Positions 26,195 to 34,330 of a stretch of 64,000 bases of DNA are shown piece after piece. The notes beneath the pieces are model-generated. The model did no database searches. It saw only the letters and a program-made list of their open reading frames with translations, and had not been told where the DNA came from. A program made the translations under genes and the position numbers. Every line of letters starts with the position of its first letter. The first letter of the stretch is position 1. Source of the DNA: Pseudomonadota bacterium. GTDB lineage: Bacteria; Myxococcota_A; UBA796; UBA9615. The stretch lies in NCBI GenBank assembly GCA_024229515.1, contig JAAESI010000264.1, positions 37,665 to 101,664 of the forward strand, given 5' to 3'.

Positions 26195-27471
26195 TGCGCT
26201 GGCTCCCCGGAGTCGACGACGAAGCCGACACGCCGCTCCCCCGCCCCGACCATGGGGCCGTCGACCACCTCCACGATCGCGACCCGGCCCCCCCGCCCCT
26301 GCCTCCCGTTCCGGTGGCTTTGGCGCTTCCGGCCTCCATAGCGACGCTTCGGCGCGCCGGCGAGGGGCTGCGGCGCACGTCGATCGAGGCGCGCATCGCG
26401 GGAATCTGCCGGGTCGCGCGTTCCTGGCTCGATCACGACGACGAACTTCGTCAGCAGGCGATGGAGTTGCTCCCCGAGGAGTGTGGGCTGAGCGAACCGA
26501 TGGTCGCGTGGGGGCTGGATCGTGCCTTCGAGGTCATCACGGCGGAGTCCCTGGGGGCCTGGTGGGAGGATGAGGGGGCGCCGACTCGCGACGACGGTCC
26601 CCGACTCTCGGGCCACATCCTCGCCGGCAACGTGTTCGTTTCGGGCCTCCCCCCGGTCGTGGCGTCGGTCCTGGCGGGTGTACCCGCCGTCGTGAAGGCT
26701 CCGGCGGACCAGCCGACCTTCCCCGCGTTGCTGGCGAAGTCCTTCGCGATCCACGCCCCGGAGCTAGGACCGTGCATCGCCGCGGCAGGCTGGAGTCGTG
26801 CGGACGAACGGGCCACTGAGGCCCTGCTGGAGGGCGTCGACGTGGTCTTCGCCTTTGGCAGCGACGAGTCGGTGGCAGCTCTGCGCGAACGACGGCCGGG
26901 CCTCCACGGATTCGGCCACCGGTACTCGATCGCCGTGGTGGTGGGCGACGAGGTTCCCGATGGCTTGATCGCCGACGCCCTGGCGTGGGATGGGGCGGGC
27001 TGCCTGACCCCGCGGTACGTCTTCGTGGACGGCGATCCGACGGCCTTCGCCCGGGCTGCGGCCACCCGCGCGCCGACGATCGTGAATGAACTGCCGGCGC
27101 TGCCGCTCTCTGCGGGTGCGGGGGCCGAGCGGTCGTCGTGGCTTGCGCAGGCCGCCTTCTCCGGCTGGTCCGCCCACGGACCGGGGTGGGGCGTCGCCTC
27201 GCTGCCGGAGGCGCGGCTCAACCCCGCGCCTCCCCCTCGGGTGATGTGCTTCTTGCCACTCCCCGAGCCGGCAGCCCTCCACCAGCTGCTGCGTCCGCTC
27301 GGCTCCCGCTTACAAGCCGTCGCCGTCCTCGGTCCCGAGGAGCGACGGGCCGCGTACGCCGACGCCCTCGCCCCCCTCGGGGTCAGCCGCGTCTGCGGAC
27401 CCGGTGAGCTTCAGCGGCCGCCGATCGACTGGAACCATGACGATGTCCGAATCCTCGCCAGCCTCGTCTGA
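26194..27471 (+). CDS. LuxC-like acyl-CoA/acyl-protein reductase
   Basis: The 425-residue product starts at ATG 26194, overlapping the previous stop. After a Pro-rich N-terminus (about 50 residues) it follows the LuxC family (PF05893). LSGHILAGNVFVSGLPPVVA near residue 140 and GVPAVVKAPADQPTFPALL near 162 form the nucleotide-binding region. VFAFGSDESVAALR is near residue 213. The catalytic cysteine Cys270 lies in WDGAGCLTPRYVFVDG. LuxC reduces an acyl group held on cysteine to an aldehyde with NADPH. Coupled to LuxE- and aminotransferase-like genes, it probably completes an acid-to-aldehyde reduction. Its end overlaps the mutS2 start by 35 bp. Confidence 0.85.
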   Translation: MRWLPGVDDEADTPLPRPDHGAVDHLHDRDPAPPPLPPVPVALALPASIATLRRAGEGLRRTSIEARIAGICRVARSWLDHDDELRQQAMELLPEECGLSEPMVAWGLDRAFEVITAESLGAWWEDEGAPTRDDGPRLSGHILAGNVFVSGLPPVVASVLAGVPAVVKAPADQPTFPALLAKSFAIHAPELGPCIAAAGWSRADERATEALLEGVDVVFAFGSDESVAALRERRPGLHGFGHRYSIAVVVGDEVPDGLIADALAWDGAGCLTPRYVFVDGDPTAFARAAATRAPTIVNELPALPLSAGAGAERSSWLAQAAFSGWSAHGPGWGVASLPEARLNPAPPPRVMCFLPLPEPAALHQLLRPLGSRLQAVAVLGPEERRAAYADALAPLGVSRVCGPGELQRPPIDWNHDDVRILASLV

Positions 27472-29908
27472 GCGCCCCGACGTTCAGGAGCGGTCGGTCG
27501 AGTCGCTCGACTGGTACCGGATCCTGGAGGCGTTGGCGGAGCGCGCATCGACCGCCATAGGGCAGGAGATCTGCGTCGATCTCCCCTTCTTCGACAACGT
27601 CGTCGCCGCCCGCGCCGCCCTCGTCGAAGTGCGCGAGTGGATGACGCTCATCACGGCGGGGCGGGCGCCCAGCCTGGGGGGCATCGCGGACGTCAGGATG
27701 CTGCTCGATGCGGCCCAGAAGGGCGAGATCCTCAACGGCAGCGAGCTCATCGCGTTCGCCCACACCCTGGAAGGCTTGACCCGCCTCCACCGCCAACTCG
27801 GCGACTGCCACGACGTCGCCCCCCGCCTGCTTCATGTCTCTCACCGCATCCACCCCCAACCCGACCTCGCCGCCTGGCTGATCCGGTCGTTCGATCCCCG
27901 CGGCGAGCTGAGCGTCGCGACCTACCCCCAGCTCAGCAACCTCCGCAGCCGCAAGGCGCGCCTCCACGCCAGCATCCGCGATACGCTCGACCGCCTCCGC
28001 GGTGACGACCGCTACGGCAGCGCCCTTCAGGACGACTTCACCGCGATGCGCAACGACCGCTACGTCGTGCCCGTGAAGGCGTCGGCGAAGCGGTCCGGGC
28101 TGGGCATCGTGCACGACGCCTCGGGCAGCCGGCAGACGGTGTTCGTCGAGCCGTTCGAGGTGGTCGACCTCAACAACGACCTCAAGATGGCGGACGCCGA
28201 GCTGCTCGCCGAAGAGCGGCGCATCCTCCGCGACCTGTCCGAGCGGGTGGCGATGTCCGCGGGCGACTGCCGCCGAAGCCTGACGGCCGCCACGCACCTG
28301 GACGTCGTCGCCGCCAAGGGCCAACTCGGGGTCGACCTCGGCGCCTCCGTCGTCACCGTGCCCGACGAACCGATCATCAAGCTCACCACCGCCCGCCACC
28401 CCATCCTCGTGCTGCGCGGCCTCGACGTCATCGCCAACGACGTCAGCCTGGGGGGCAGCAAGCCCGCTCTGGTGCTGTCGGGGCCGAACACCGGCGGCAA
28501 GACGGTCACGCTCAAGACGCTCGGCCTCGCCGCGCTGCTGGTGCGGGCGGGCATGGCAGTGCCGGCGGACGCGACGAGCCAGGTCGGCTTCTTCGATCGC
28601 GTGCTCACCGACATCGGGGATCAGCAGGACGTCGAGGGGGACCTGTCGACCTTCTCGGGGCACGTGCTCTGCCTCTGCGAGATCTTCGAGTCGCTGCGGA
28701 GCGGCGGTGCCGGAGCCCTGGTCCTCATCGACGAGATCGCCGTGGGCACCGACCCGGTCCAGGGGGCGGCCCTCGGTCGGGCGCTGCTGCTGTCGCTGCT
28801 GGAGGGGGGGGCGCTGCTCGCGACGACCACGCACTACCCCGAACTCAAGGCGTTGGCGGCGACCGACGAGCGGTTCACCAGCGGTCGGGTGGAGTTCGAC
28901 GCCGAGGAGGGGAGGCCGACGTACCGCCTCGCCATCGGCAAGCCGGGCAGCTCGCACGCGCTGGACGTCGCCGCCCGGGTGGGCCTCCCCGAGGCGATCC
29001 TGACGATGGCCCACAGCTTCCTCGACCCGACGACGAAGGGCGTCGAAGACCTGCTCGCCGGCCTCGAGGCGGAGCTCGGCGTAGCGCGGGACGCGAAGGC
29101 TGCCGCGGAGGCGGATCGGGCCGCCGCGGCGGAGCAGTTGGAGGCGGTGCACCGCGAGCGGGAGGAGCTGAAGAAGCGCCTGCGCGACGCGGAGAAGGAG
29201 GTCCGAGCGGACTTCGAGAAGGAGGTCCGGGGCTACCGCGCGGCGGTGCGCGGAGCGATGCACAAGATCAAGGCCGAGCGTTCGGACCGGGCGGTCGAAC
29301 GAGCCCGCCAGAAGATCACGGACGGTGCCGCTGAGGTCCGGGACGCAGTGGGGGACGTGGCGCCGCTTCCACCGTCGGCGGGCGGCCTCGACCTCGACGC
29401 GCTGAAGGTGGGGGACGAGGTGCGGGTGGCGACCATCGGCAAGAACGCGAAGGTCGTCTCGGTGCCGGACAAGCGTGGCCGCCTGCAGGTGAACGTCGGC
29501 GGGATGATGGTCCAGGTCAAAGCCTCGGACCTGCTCCCGGCGCGGGTGCCCCACAAGCCGGAGAAGGCGTCCAAGAAGTCGAAGAAGCCGTCCAAGCCGC
29601 CGCGATCAGCCACGGCGTCCACCGAAGAGGTCGCTTCGGGCGATCCCTCGACCGCGTTCCGCACGCCGGACAACACCCTCGACCTGCGGGGCGAGCGGCT
29701 GGAGGAGGCGCTGGAGCGGACCGAGCAGTTCCTGGACGAGCTGTCGTTACGCCAGCGGGCGTTCGCCTTCATCCTCCACGGGCACGGCACGGGGGTGCTG
29801 AAGTCGGCGATCCGGAAGCAGCTGAAGTCGTCGCACTACGTCGCCCAGTGGGACCGCGGAACGCGATCGCAGGGCGGGGACGGCATCACCGTGGTGAAGC
29901 TGAAGTAG
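27437..29908 (+). CDS. mutS2: Endonuclease MutS2 (Smr-domain MutS homologue)
   Basis: The start ATG 27437 (MTMSESSPASS) lies inside the luxC-like gene; the product has about 823 residues. It contains the MutS core and ATPase: Walker A LSGPNTGGKTVTLKTLG near residue 353, Walker B ALVLIDEIAVGTD near 430 and TTTHYPELKALA near 465. A coiled coil (AAAEQLEAVHREREELKKRL) and a KOW-like segment follow. The C-terminal Smr nuclease domain has LDLRGERLEEALERTE and the HGHGTGVLKSAIR loop. MutS2 lacks the mismatch-recognition domain. It suppresses recombination or rescues collided ribosomes in different bacteria. Complete. Confidence 0.95.
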   Translation: MTMSESSPASSERPDVQERSVESLDWYRILEALAERASTAIGQEICVDLPFFDNVVAARAALVEVREWMTLITAGRAPSLGGIADVRMLLDAAQKGEILNGSELIAFAHTLEGLTRLHRQLGDCHDVAPRLLHVSHRIHPQPDLAAWLIRSFDPRGELSVATYPQLSNLRSRKARLHASIRDTLDRLRGDDRYGSALQDDFTAMRNDRYVVPVKASAKRSGLGIVHDASGSRQTVFVEPFEVVDLNNDLKMADAELLAEERRILRDLSERVAMSAGDCRRSLTAATHLDVVAAKGQLGVDLGASVVTVPDEPIIKLTTARHPILVLRGLDVIANDVSLGGSKPALVLSGPNTGGKTVTLKTLGLAALLVRAGMAVPADATSQVGFFDRVLTDIGDQQDVEGDLSTFSGHVLCLCEIFESLRSGGAGALVLIDEIAVGTDPVQGAALGRALLLSLLEGGALLATTTHYPELKALAATDERFTSGRVEFDAEEGRPTYRLAIGKPGSSHALDVAARVGLPEAILTMAHSFLDPTTKGVEDLLAGLEAELGVARDAKAAAEADRAAAAEQLEAVHREREELKKRLRDAEKEVRADFEKEVRGYRAAVRGAMHKIKAERSDRAVERARQKITDGAAEVRDAVGDVAPLPPSAGGLDLDALKVGDEVRVATIGKNAKVVSVPDKRGRLQVNVGGMMVQVKASDLLPARVPHKPEKASKKSKKPSKPPRSATASTEEVASGDPSTAFRTPDNTLDLRGERLEEALERTEQFLDELSLRQRAFAFILHGHGTGVLKSAIRKQLKSSHYVAQWDRGTRSQGGDGITVVKLK

Positions 29909-30214
29909 TTACCGCTTGGTGTCGAGCAGGGCGATGCGCTTGTCGACCGCGCCGAGGCGGTCCATCAGACCCTGCACGCGAATCTCCAGCGACTTGGCGT
30001 CGGCGTCGACGAGCTCGCTGTAGCCCTCTTCCAGGGCGGTCAGCTCCTCGAGGATCTCCGTCCGTTCGCCCTTCAGCTGATGCAGCTGCTCGGCGGGGGT
30101 GGGCAGCTTCTCGGGCGCGGCTTCAGCCGCTTCGGCGGGCTCGTCGTCGGCCACGGCGGCGCCCGGAACGAGCAGGGCCAGGGCCATCAGCAGTGAGCGG
30201 ATCATGCGCAACAT
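29909..30214 (-). CDS. Small exported coiled-coil protein
   Basis: The 101-residue product has a signal peptide (MIRSLLMALALLVPGAAVADD), a short acidic Ala/Glu linker and a heptad-type coiled coil from about residue 40 to the end (QLHQLKGERTEILEELTALE, LEIRVQGLMDRLGAVDKRIA). The stop codon abuts that of the convergent mutS2. It lies 10 bp downstream of the larger membrane protein on the same strand and is probably cotranscribed. Periplasmic localisation is inferred. No family recognised. Confidence 0.68.
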   Translation of the reverse strand: MLRMIRSLLMALALLVPGAAVADDEPAEAAEAAPEKLPTPAEQLHQLKGERTEILEELTALEEGYSELVDADAKSLEIRVQGLMDRLGAVDKRIALLDTKR

Positions 30215-30224
30215 ATAACCGCTC

Positions 30225-32237
30225 CTACTGCTTCAGCCAACGATTCAGATCCACGGACATGACGCCGCACAGACCTGCAGCGTACAAAGTTCGACCGCTT
30301 GGAGACAACGCCAGGGAGTGCACCAGGCCCCCCACCTTGAGGCGGGTGGTGGGCTCCTCACCGACGGTGTCGACGGCGTAGAGGTGGCCGTCGACGGCCG
30401 ATGCGGTGATGGCCCGGTCGTGCAGCGGAGCCTCCTCCAGACGTTGCACGGCGAAGCCGGCGGGGCGGGCCCGGAGCGGCTCGAGGGTGGTGGCGTCGAA
30501 GCTCAGCACCTGGCGGCCGAGGAAGCGCGCGACGTGCAGCACGCCGAAGTCGTCCAGGTGCAGGTCGGTGTTCCCCATGCCGAGGAACTGCCACGCCACC
30601 GGCTTGCGGGCGCGGAGGTCGAGGCGGACCAGGAAAGGGCTCTTGCGGCGGGCGAGGCTGAGCATGCTGCCGTCGAGGGGGTCGATGGCGAGGCTCTGGA
30701 ACTCCTCGGCGCCGCGGATCGCCTCGCGGGCGATGAACTGCTTGAGGTGCGGCTCGTACAGCAGCACCTCGCCCCCGTCCCGGCAGCCGACCACGCCGAT
30801 GCTCAGGATCGGGTTCCAGGCGAAGGTCGCGGGCCCGCATGGCTCCATCTCCTCGGCGACCGCGAGGATGCCGGCGTCGGCGGGATCGAGCTGCACCAGG
30901 GCCGTGGTGGCGGTGTCGCCGGGACGCTCGACCGAGGTCAGGAGGAACAGCTCGCCGCGGCTCCCTTCGCCGAAGCCGACGGGGCGCACGGTTGAGCCCT
31001 TGGCGTCGAGGGCGCGCAGGGGGAGGTTGCTTCCCTCGACGATGAAGGTGGAGCTGCCGTCCAGGGCGAGGCGGATGACGTGGCTGTCGGCGCGGAAGGC
31101 GGCGAGGATGCCGGGGACCTCACCGGCGGCGAAGGCGACGTCGACGGCGCCGGGCTGCCGGGTGATGCGGTGGATCCGGGGGTCCGCGTCGAGGTCGTCG
31201 CAGCCCAGGAAGGTGACCGCCATGACATGCACGCCGACGCCGAGGGCGGCCGCGATGGGGAGGCCCATGCGCCCCACGGCGCGCAGCGGGTGGAGGGAAA
31301 GGCGGGGGAGCCAGGGCACGCCGGCGCCGCTGAGGAGCGTGCCGAGGAGGCCGAGGGCGAACCCCAACGGGAGGGCCGCGTTGCCGGCGGCGGGGCCTCG
31401 GAGCACGGCCAGGAGTGCGCCCGCGACGACGCCTCCGAGGGCTGAGGCGGCCCATGGCTCCCAGGTCATGACCCCGAACGCCCGTCGCGTGTAGGGCGTT
31501 AGGAGCAGGACGAGCACGATGATCAGGCCGTAGCACCAGGGGAGGGCGTCGACGCCGGCCCAGCCGGAGCGCTCGTCGAGGGCGACGAAGAGCTGGAGGG
31601 GGGCCTCGTCCCAGGGGAGCGCGCCGACGGCGCCGAGGAGCACGCCGGTGGCGAGGGCGCCGAAGATCAGGGCGTAGCGGACGAGGTGGTCGGTCTTCCA
31701 GGAAGCCGGGGGGAGGCCGCTGAGGCTGCGCTCGTAGGGGATGGGATCGCGGCGTCGCCGGCGGCCCATGAGGCTCCCGGCGATGCCCAGCAGCAGGAGG
31801 GTGCCGAACAGCAGCGGATCGAGGGCAGCGCCGAGCGCGACGAGGGCGAGGGCGGCGACCAGCGCGATGGGGCCGACGGTGAGGACCCAGGGCAGCGCGA
31901 GGATCCGCCGGCCCCAGCCGGGGCGCTCGCCGGGTCGGGGATCCAGGAGCGCGGCGAAAGCGACCATGATCAGCGCGACCCCGGCGCAGACGCCGAGGGG
32001 CATGCCGACGGCGAGGGTCTCGCCGGCCTGGGGGAGGAATCCGCTGCCGCGAAGCCACTCGATGGGGAGGGTGACGGCGAGGGCGAGGCCGTGCTCCATC
32101 CGGGCGGCGACCTCGGTGAAGTGGGTCAGCCAGAGGTCCAGAAGGATGGGCAAGAGCGCGATGCCGGCGAAGATCGTCAGCCAGATCTCGCCCAGAAACA
32201 GCCACTGTTCCCGCCTGCTGTGCTGCTCATCGCTCAC
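30225..32237 (-). CDS. Polytopic membrane protein with C-terminal extracytoplasmic beta-propeller-like domain
   Basis: The 670-residue product starts at 32237. Residues 12-345 contain about nine hydrophobic helices (WLTIFAGIALLPILLDLWL, VLTVGPIALVAALALVALG, LIIVLVLLLTPYTRRAFGV and others). From about residue 350 (DLDADPRIHRITRQPGAVDV) the rest is soluble and built of repeated beta units with phrases such as SLAIDPLDGSMLSLARRKSP, LHLDDFGVLHVARFL and HSLALSPSGRTLYAAG. These resemble NHL/YVTN propeller blades. It may sense or bind something outside the cytoplasm. It is divergent from the membrane protein at 32264, with only 26 bp between their starts, so their promoters must overlap. Function not recognised. 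Confidence 0.7.
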   Translation of the reverse strand: MSDEQHSRREQWLFLGEIWLTIFAGIALLPILLDLWLTHFTEVAARMEHGLALAVTLPIEWLRGSGFLPQAGETLAVGMPLGVCAGVALIMVAFAALLDPRPGERPGWGRRILALPWVLTVGPIALVAALALVALGAALDPLLFGTLLLLGIAGSLMGRRRRRDPIPYERSLSGLPPASWKTDHLVRYALIFGALATGVLLGAVGALPWDEAPLQLFVALDERSGWAGVDALPWCYGLIIVLVLLLTPYTRRAFGVMTWEPWAASALGGVVAGALLAVLRGPAAGNAALPLGFALGLLGTLLSGAGVPWLPRLSLHPLRAVGRMGLPIAAALGVGVHVMAVTFLGCDDLDADPRIHRITRQPGAVDVAFAAGEVPGILAAFRADSHVIRLALDGSSTFIVEGSNLPLRALDAKGSTVRPVGFGEGSRGELFLLTSVERPGDTATTALVQLDPADAGILAVAEEMEPCGPATFAWNPILSIGVVGCRDGGEVLLYEPHLKQFIAREAIRGAEEFQSLAIDPLDGSMLSLARRKSPFLVRLDLRARKPVAWQFLGMGNTDLHLDDFGVLHVARFLGRQVLSFDATTLEPLRARPAGFAVQRLEEAPLHDRAITASAVDGHLYAVDTVGEEPTTRLKVGGLVHSLALSPSGRTLYAAGLCGVMSVDLNRWLKQ

Positions 32238-32263
32238 GGCCGCGAATGCTACCGTGCCGCGCG

Positions 32264-34132
32264 ATGCGGAGCGGACCGACGCATGGGGGACTGCTGCTGC
32301 TCCTCGCCGTTCATGCGGCGCTGTACGCGTGGATCGTCGGCTCGGCGAGCCCCTGGGCGACGGCCCCCTTGGAGTGCGCGCCGGGGGCGATGGCCGAGCT
32401 GATGCTCGACGGCTCCGACTGGTCGATCTGGGACACTTTTCACGGAGCTCTGGGCGGCATGTTCGTCAGCGCCAGCGCGGGTCTTCCCCTGCTCGCCGCG
32501 CTGGGGGTGAAGGCGGGCACGCTGAAGCTGCTGGCGTGGCTGACGGCGGTGGTGGTGATCGGGGTCGTGTACGCGCTTCTGGACCGGCACGAATCGCGGA
32601 CAGCGGCGCTGCTGGGGGCGACCGGGATCGCGTTCGGGCCTCCGGCTCTGTTCCATGTCCAGGCGGTGTTCGGGAACTGGCACTGGACGCAACTGTTCTT
32701 CGACTACGGGGTGGTGCTGCTGGCCTTGGAGCTGGCTCGTCAGCCACGGCCGGCGTGGGCGTGGGGGCTGTTCGGGTTCGCCACGGGGGTCGGGATCTTC
32801 AACTGCATCGGCTCGCTCCCGTTCATGGCGGTGGGCTGGTTGGCGCTGCTGGTCGCGGCGGGGGCGCGCGGGGTCGCGCCGAAGCTGGGGGCGGCGGTAG
32901 GGGGCGCGGTCGTGGGCGGGGCGCCGTTCCTCTACAAGCTGCTGATCCATCGTCCGTTCGGGCTCCCCGAGTCGCCCGGGGACCAGACGCTGGGCCGGCT
33001 GTCGCGGTTGAGCGTGGAGCCGAGCAAGGCGTTGGACCTGGTGTACCCGGAGCTGCCGTGGGCGCTGCACATCCACGACGCGCTGCCGACGTGGTCGGGG
33101 CAGGTGACGTGGCGGATCGAGACGGCGTGGGTGGTGATCACCTGGCTGGGGCTGGGTGCGGCGGTGGTGTTCGGGGTCGGGCTCTGGAAGACGAACCGCC
33201 GTCATCTGCCGGTGGCGTTGGTGCCGGCGCTGTTCGCGCTGCTGTTCGCGGGTGCGTACGTGGTGCTGGACACGAAGCTGCGGATGCTCCCGTTGGACTT
33301 CACGAACGTGCGGGAGGCGTCGCACCGGACGATTCCGCCGTTGCTGGCGGCGTTGGCGGTGGGCTCGGGGATCGGCTGGGCGCGGTTGGCGGAGCGGTGG
33401 CCGCGGGTCCGGGGCGTGATGCTGGCGCTGGGAGCGCTCCCGGCGGTGATCGGGGCGGGGACGATGCTGGCGCTCGTGCCGGCGGATGCGCCGGCGTCGG
33501 TGTCGACGGTGAGCAGTTACCGGGCGGTCTGTTTCGACGCGCTGGGGCACTTCGCCGCGGGTGCGTTCCGGGGCGATCCGGCGGCTGGGCACGAGGTCTG
33601 CGAAGGCCTGCGGGATCCGGCTCGGGCAGCCTCGTGTCAGCGGGGCGTGGCCTGGGGGACGGGCTTCTTCGGGGGGCGCCTGGGGGCGGTCGCCGACGCG
33701 GATCGGCCGGTCGACTTCGAGCCCGGGGCCATCGGCTTCACCGCGGAGGGGCGGGCGGTCTGCGACTCCCTGCCGGACGGTTCACGAGCGGACTGCCTGC
33801 TCGGCGTGGGCTGGTCGGCGGGCGCGAGCAACTGGGGCGTGGGGCCGTGGCCGCTGAAGGCCTGCGACAGCTTCGCGGACGAGGCCGACCGGGCCGGTTG
33901 CTGGCGTGGCGTCGGCTTCCCCGTGGGTGATCACCTGCATCCCACGCCGGCCAAGGCGGTGGGCCTGCTGGGCCGGGTCCCGCAGGACCGGCGGGCGCTC
34001 GTCGCCGAAGGCATGGGGCTGGCCATCGCCCGCAGCTACGGCACGCCGGCGATGGCGAACTGGCTCTGCGATCGCATCGGCGGTCGTGACGCGGCGGCGT
34101 GCCGCAGGGGTGTCGCCGACTGGCATCGGTAG
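32264..34132 (+). CDS. Polytopic membrane protein (GT-C-like) with four C-terminal cysteine-pair repeats
   Basis: The product is 622 residues from ATG 32264 (MRSGPTHGG); ATG 32246 is an alternative. About ten helices span residues 10-410, with large loops such as FHVQAVFGNWHWTQLFFDYG. The layout resembles polyprenyl-phosphate-sugar glycosyltransferases, but no diagnostic motif was confirmed. The last 200 residues carry four similar units: VCEGLRDPARAASCQRGVAW, VCDSLPDGSRADCLLGVGW, ACDSFADEADRAGCWRGVGF and LCDRIGGRDAAACRRGVADW. Each has two cysteines 10-13 residues apart, then xxGV. They may form disulfides outside the cytoplasm. It is followed by a 51-bp repeat array. Confidence 0.68.
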   Translation: MRSGPTHGGLLLLLAVHAALYAWIVGSASPWATAPLECAPGAMAELMLDGSDWSIWDTFHGALGGMFVSASAGLPLLAALGVKAGTLKLLAWLTAVVVIGVVYALLDRHESRTAALLGATGIAFGPPALFHVQAVFGNWHWTQLFFDYGVVLLALELARQPRPAWAWGLFGFATGVGIFNCIGSLPFMAVGWLALLVAAGARGVAPKLGAAVGGAVVGGAPFLYKLLIHRPFGLPESPGDQTLGRLSRLSVEPSKALDLVYPELPWALHIHDALPTWSGQVTWRIETAWVVITWLGLGAAVVFGVGLWKTNRRHLPVALVPALFALLFAGAYVVLDTKLRMLPLDFTNVREASHRTIPPLLAALAVGSGIGWARLAERWPRVRGVMLALGALPAVIGAGTMLALVPADAPASVSTVSSYRAVCFDALGHFAAGAFRGDPAAGHEVCEGLRDPARAASCQRGVAWGTGFFGGRLGAVADADRPVDFEPGAIGFTAEGRAVCDSLPDGSRADCLLGVGWSAGASNWGVGPWPLKACDSFADEADRAGCWRGVGFPVGDHLHPTPAKAVGLLGRVPQDRRALVAEGMGLAIARSYGTPAMANWLCDRIGGRDAAACRRGVADWHR

Positions 34133-34140
34133 CGGCGTAG

Positions 34141-34291
34141 GCAGGCGCTTCGGGGACCCTCGGCGCGAGGGTCGGACTTACGCGCGGCCAGGCAGGCGCT
34201 TCGGGGACCCTGGGCGCGAGGGTGGGCGTTGCGCGCGGCCAGGCAGGCGCTTCGGGGACCCTGGCGGCGAGGGTCGGCGTTGCGCCCTCCT
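34141..34291. repeat. 51-bp tandem repeat array (three copies), each with a hairpin
   Basis: Units start at 34141, 34192 and 34243 with a period of exactly 51 bp. Each opens GCAGGCGCTTCGGGGACCCT and contains an inverted repeat of the type GACCCTC-ggcgc-GAGGGTC. The third copy is cut short. The array fills most of the 198-bp gap between the membrane protein stop (34132) and the radical SAM start (34331). Termination or protein-binding roles are possible. It has no spacers and is not a CRISPR. Confidence 0.85.
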
Positions 34292-34330
34292 TCGGTAGCG
34301 GCTTCGATCCCCGCTGCTACCCTCCCGCCG

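Noticed and set aside
23760..27471. Bioluminescence operon
   Set aside because: LuxE- and LuxC-like genes occur, but no luxAB luciferase or luxD is present in the window; the aminotransferase in first position points elsewhere.
30318..30995. Plus-strand open frame inside the large membrane/propeller gene
   Set aside because: Antisense shadow rich in Gly, Ala, Arg and Glu with no start signal; the minus frame has clear helices and propeller units.
34141..34291. CRISPR array
   Set aside because: Contiguous 51-bp repeats without spacers, only three copies, no cas genes.
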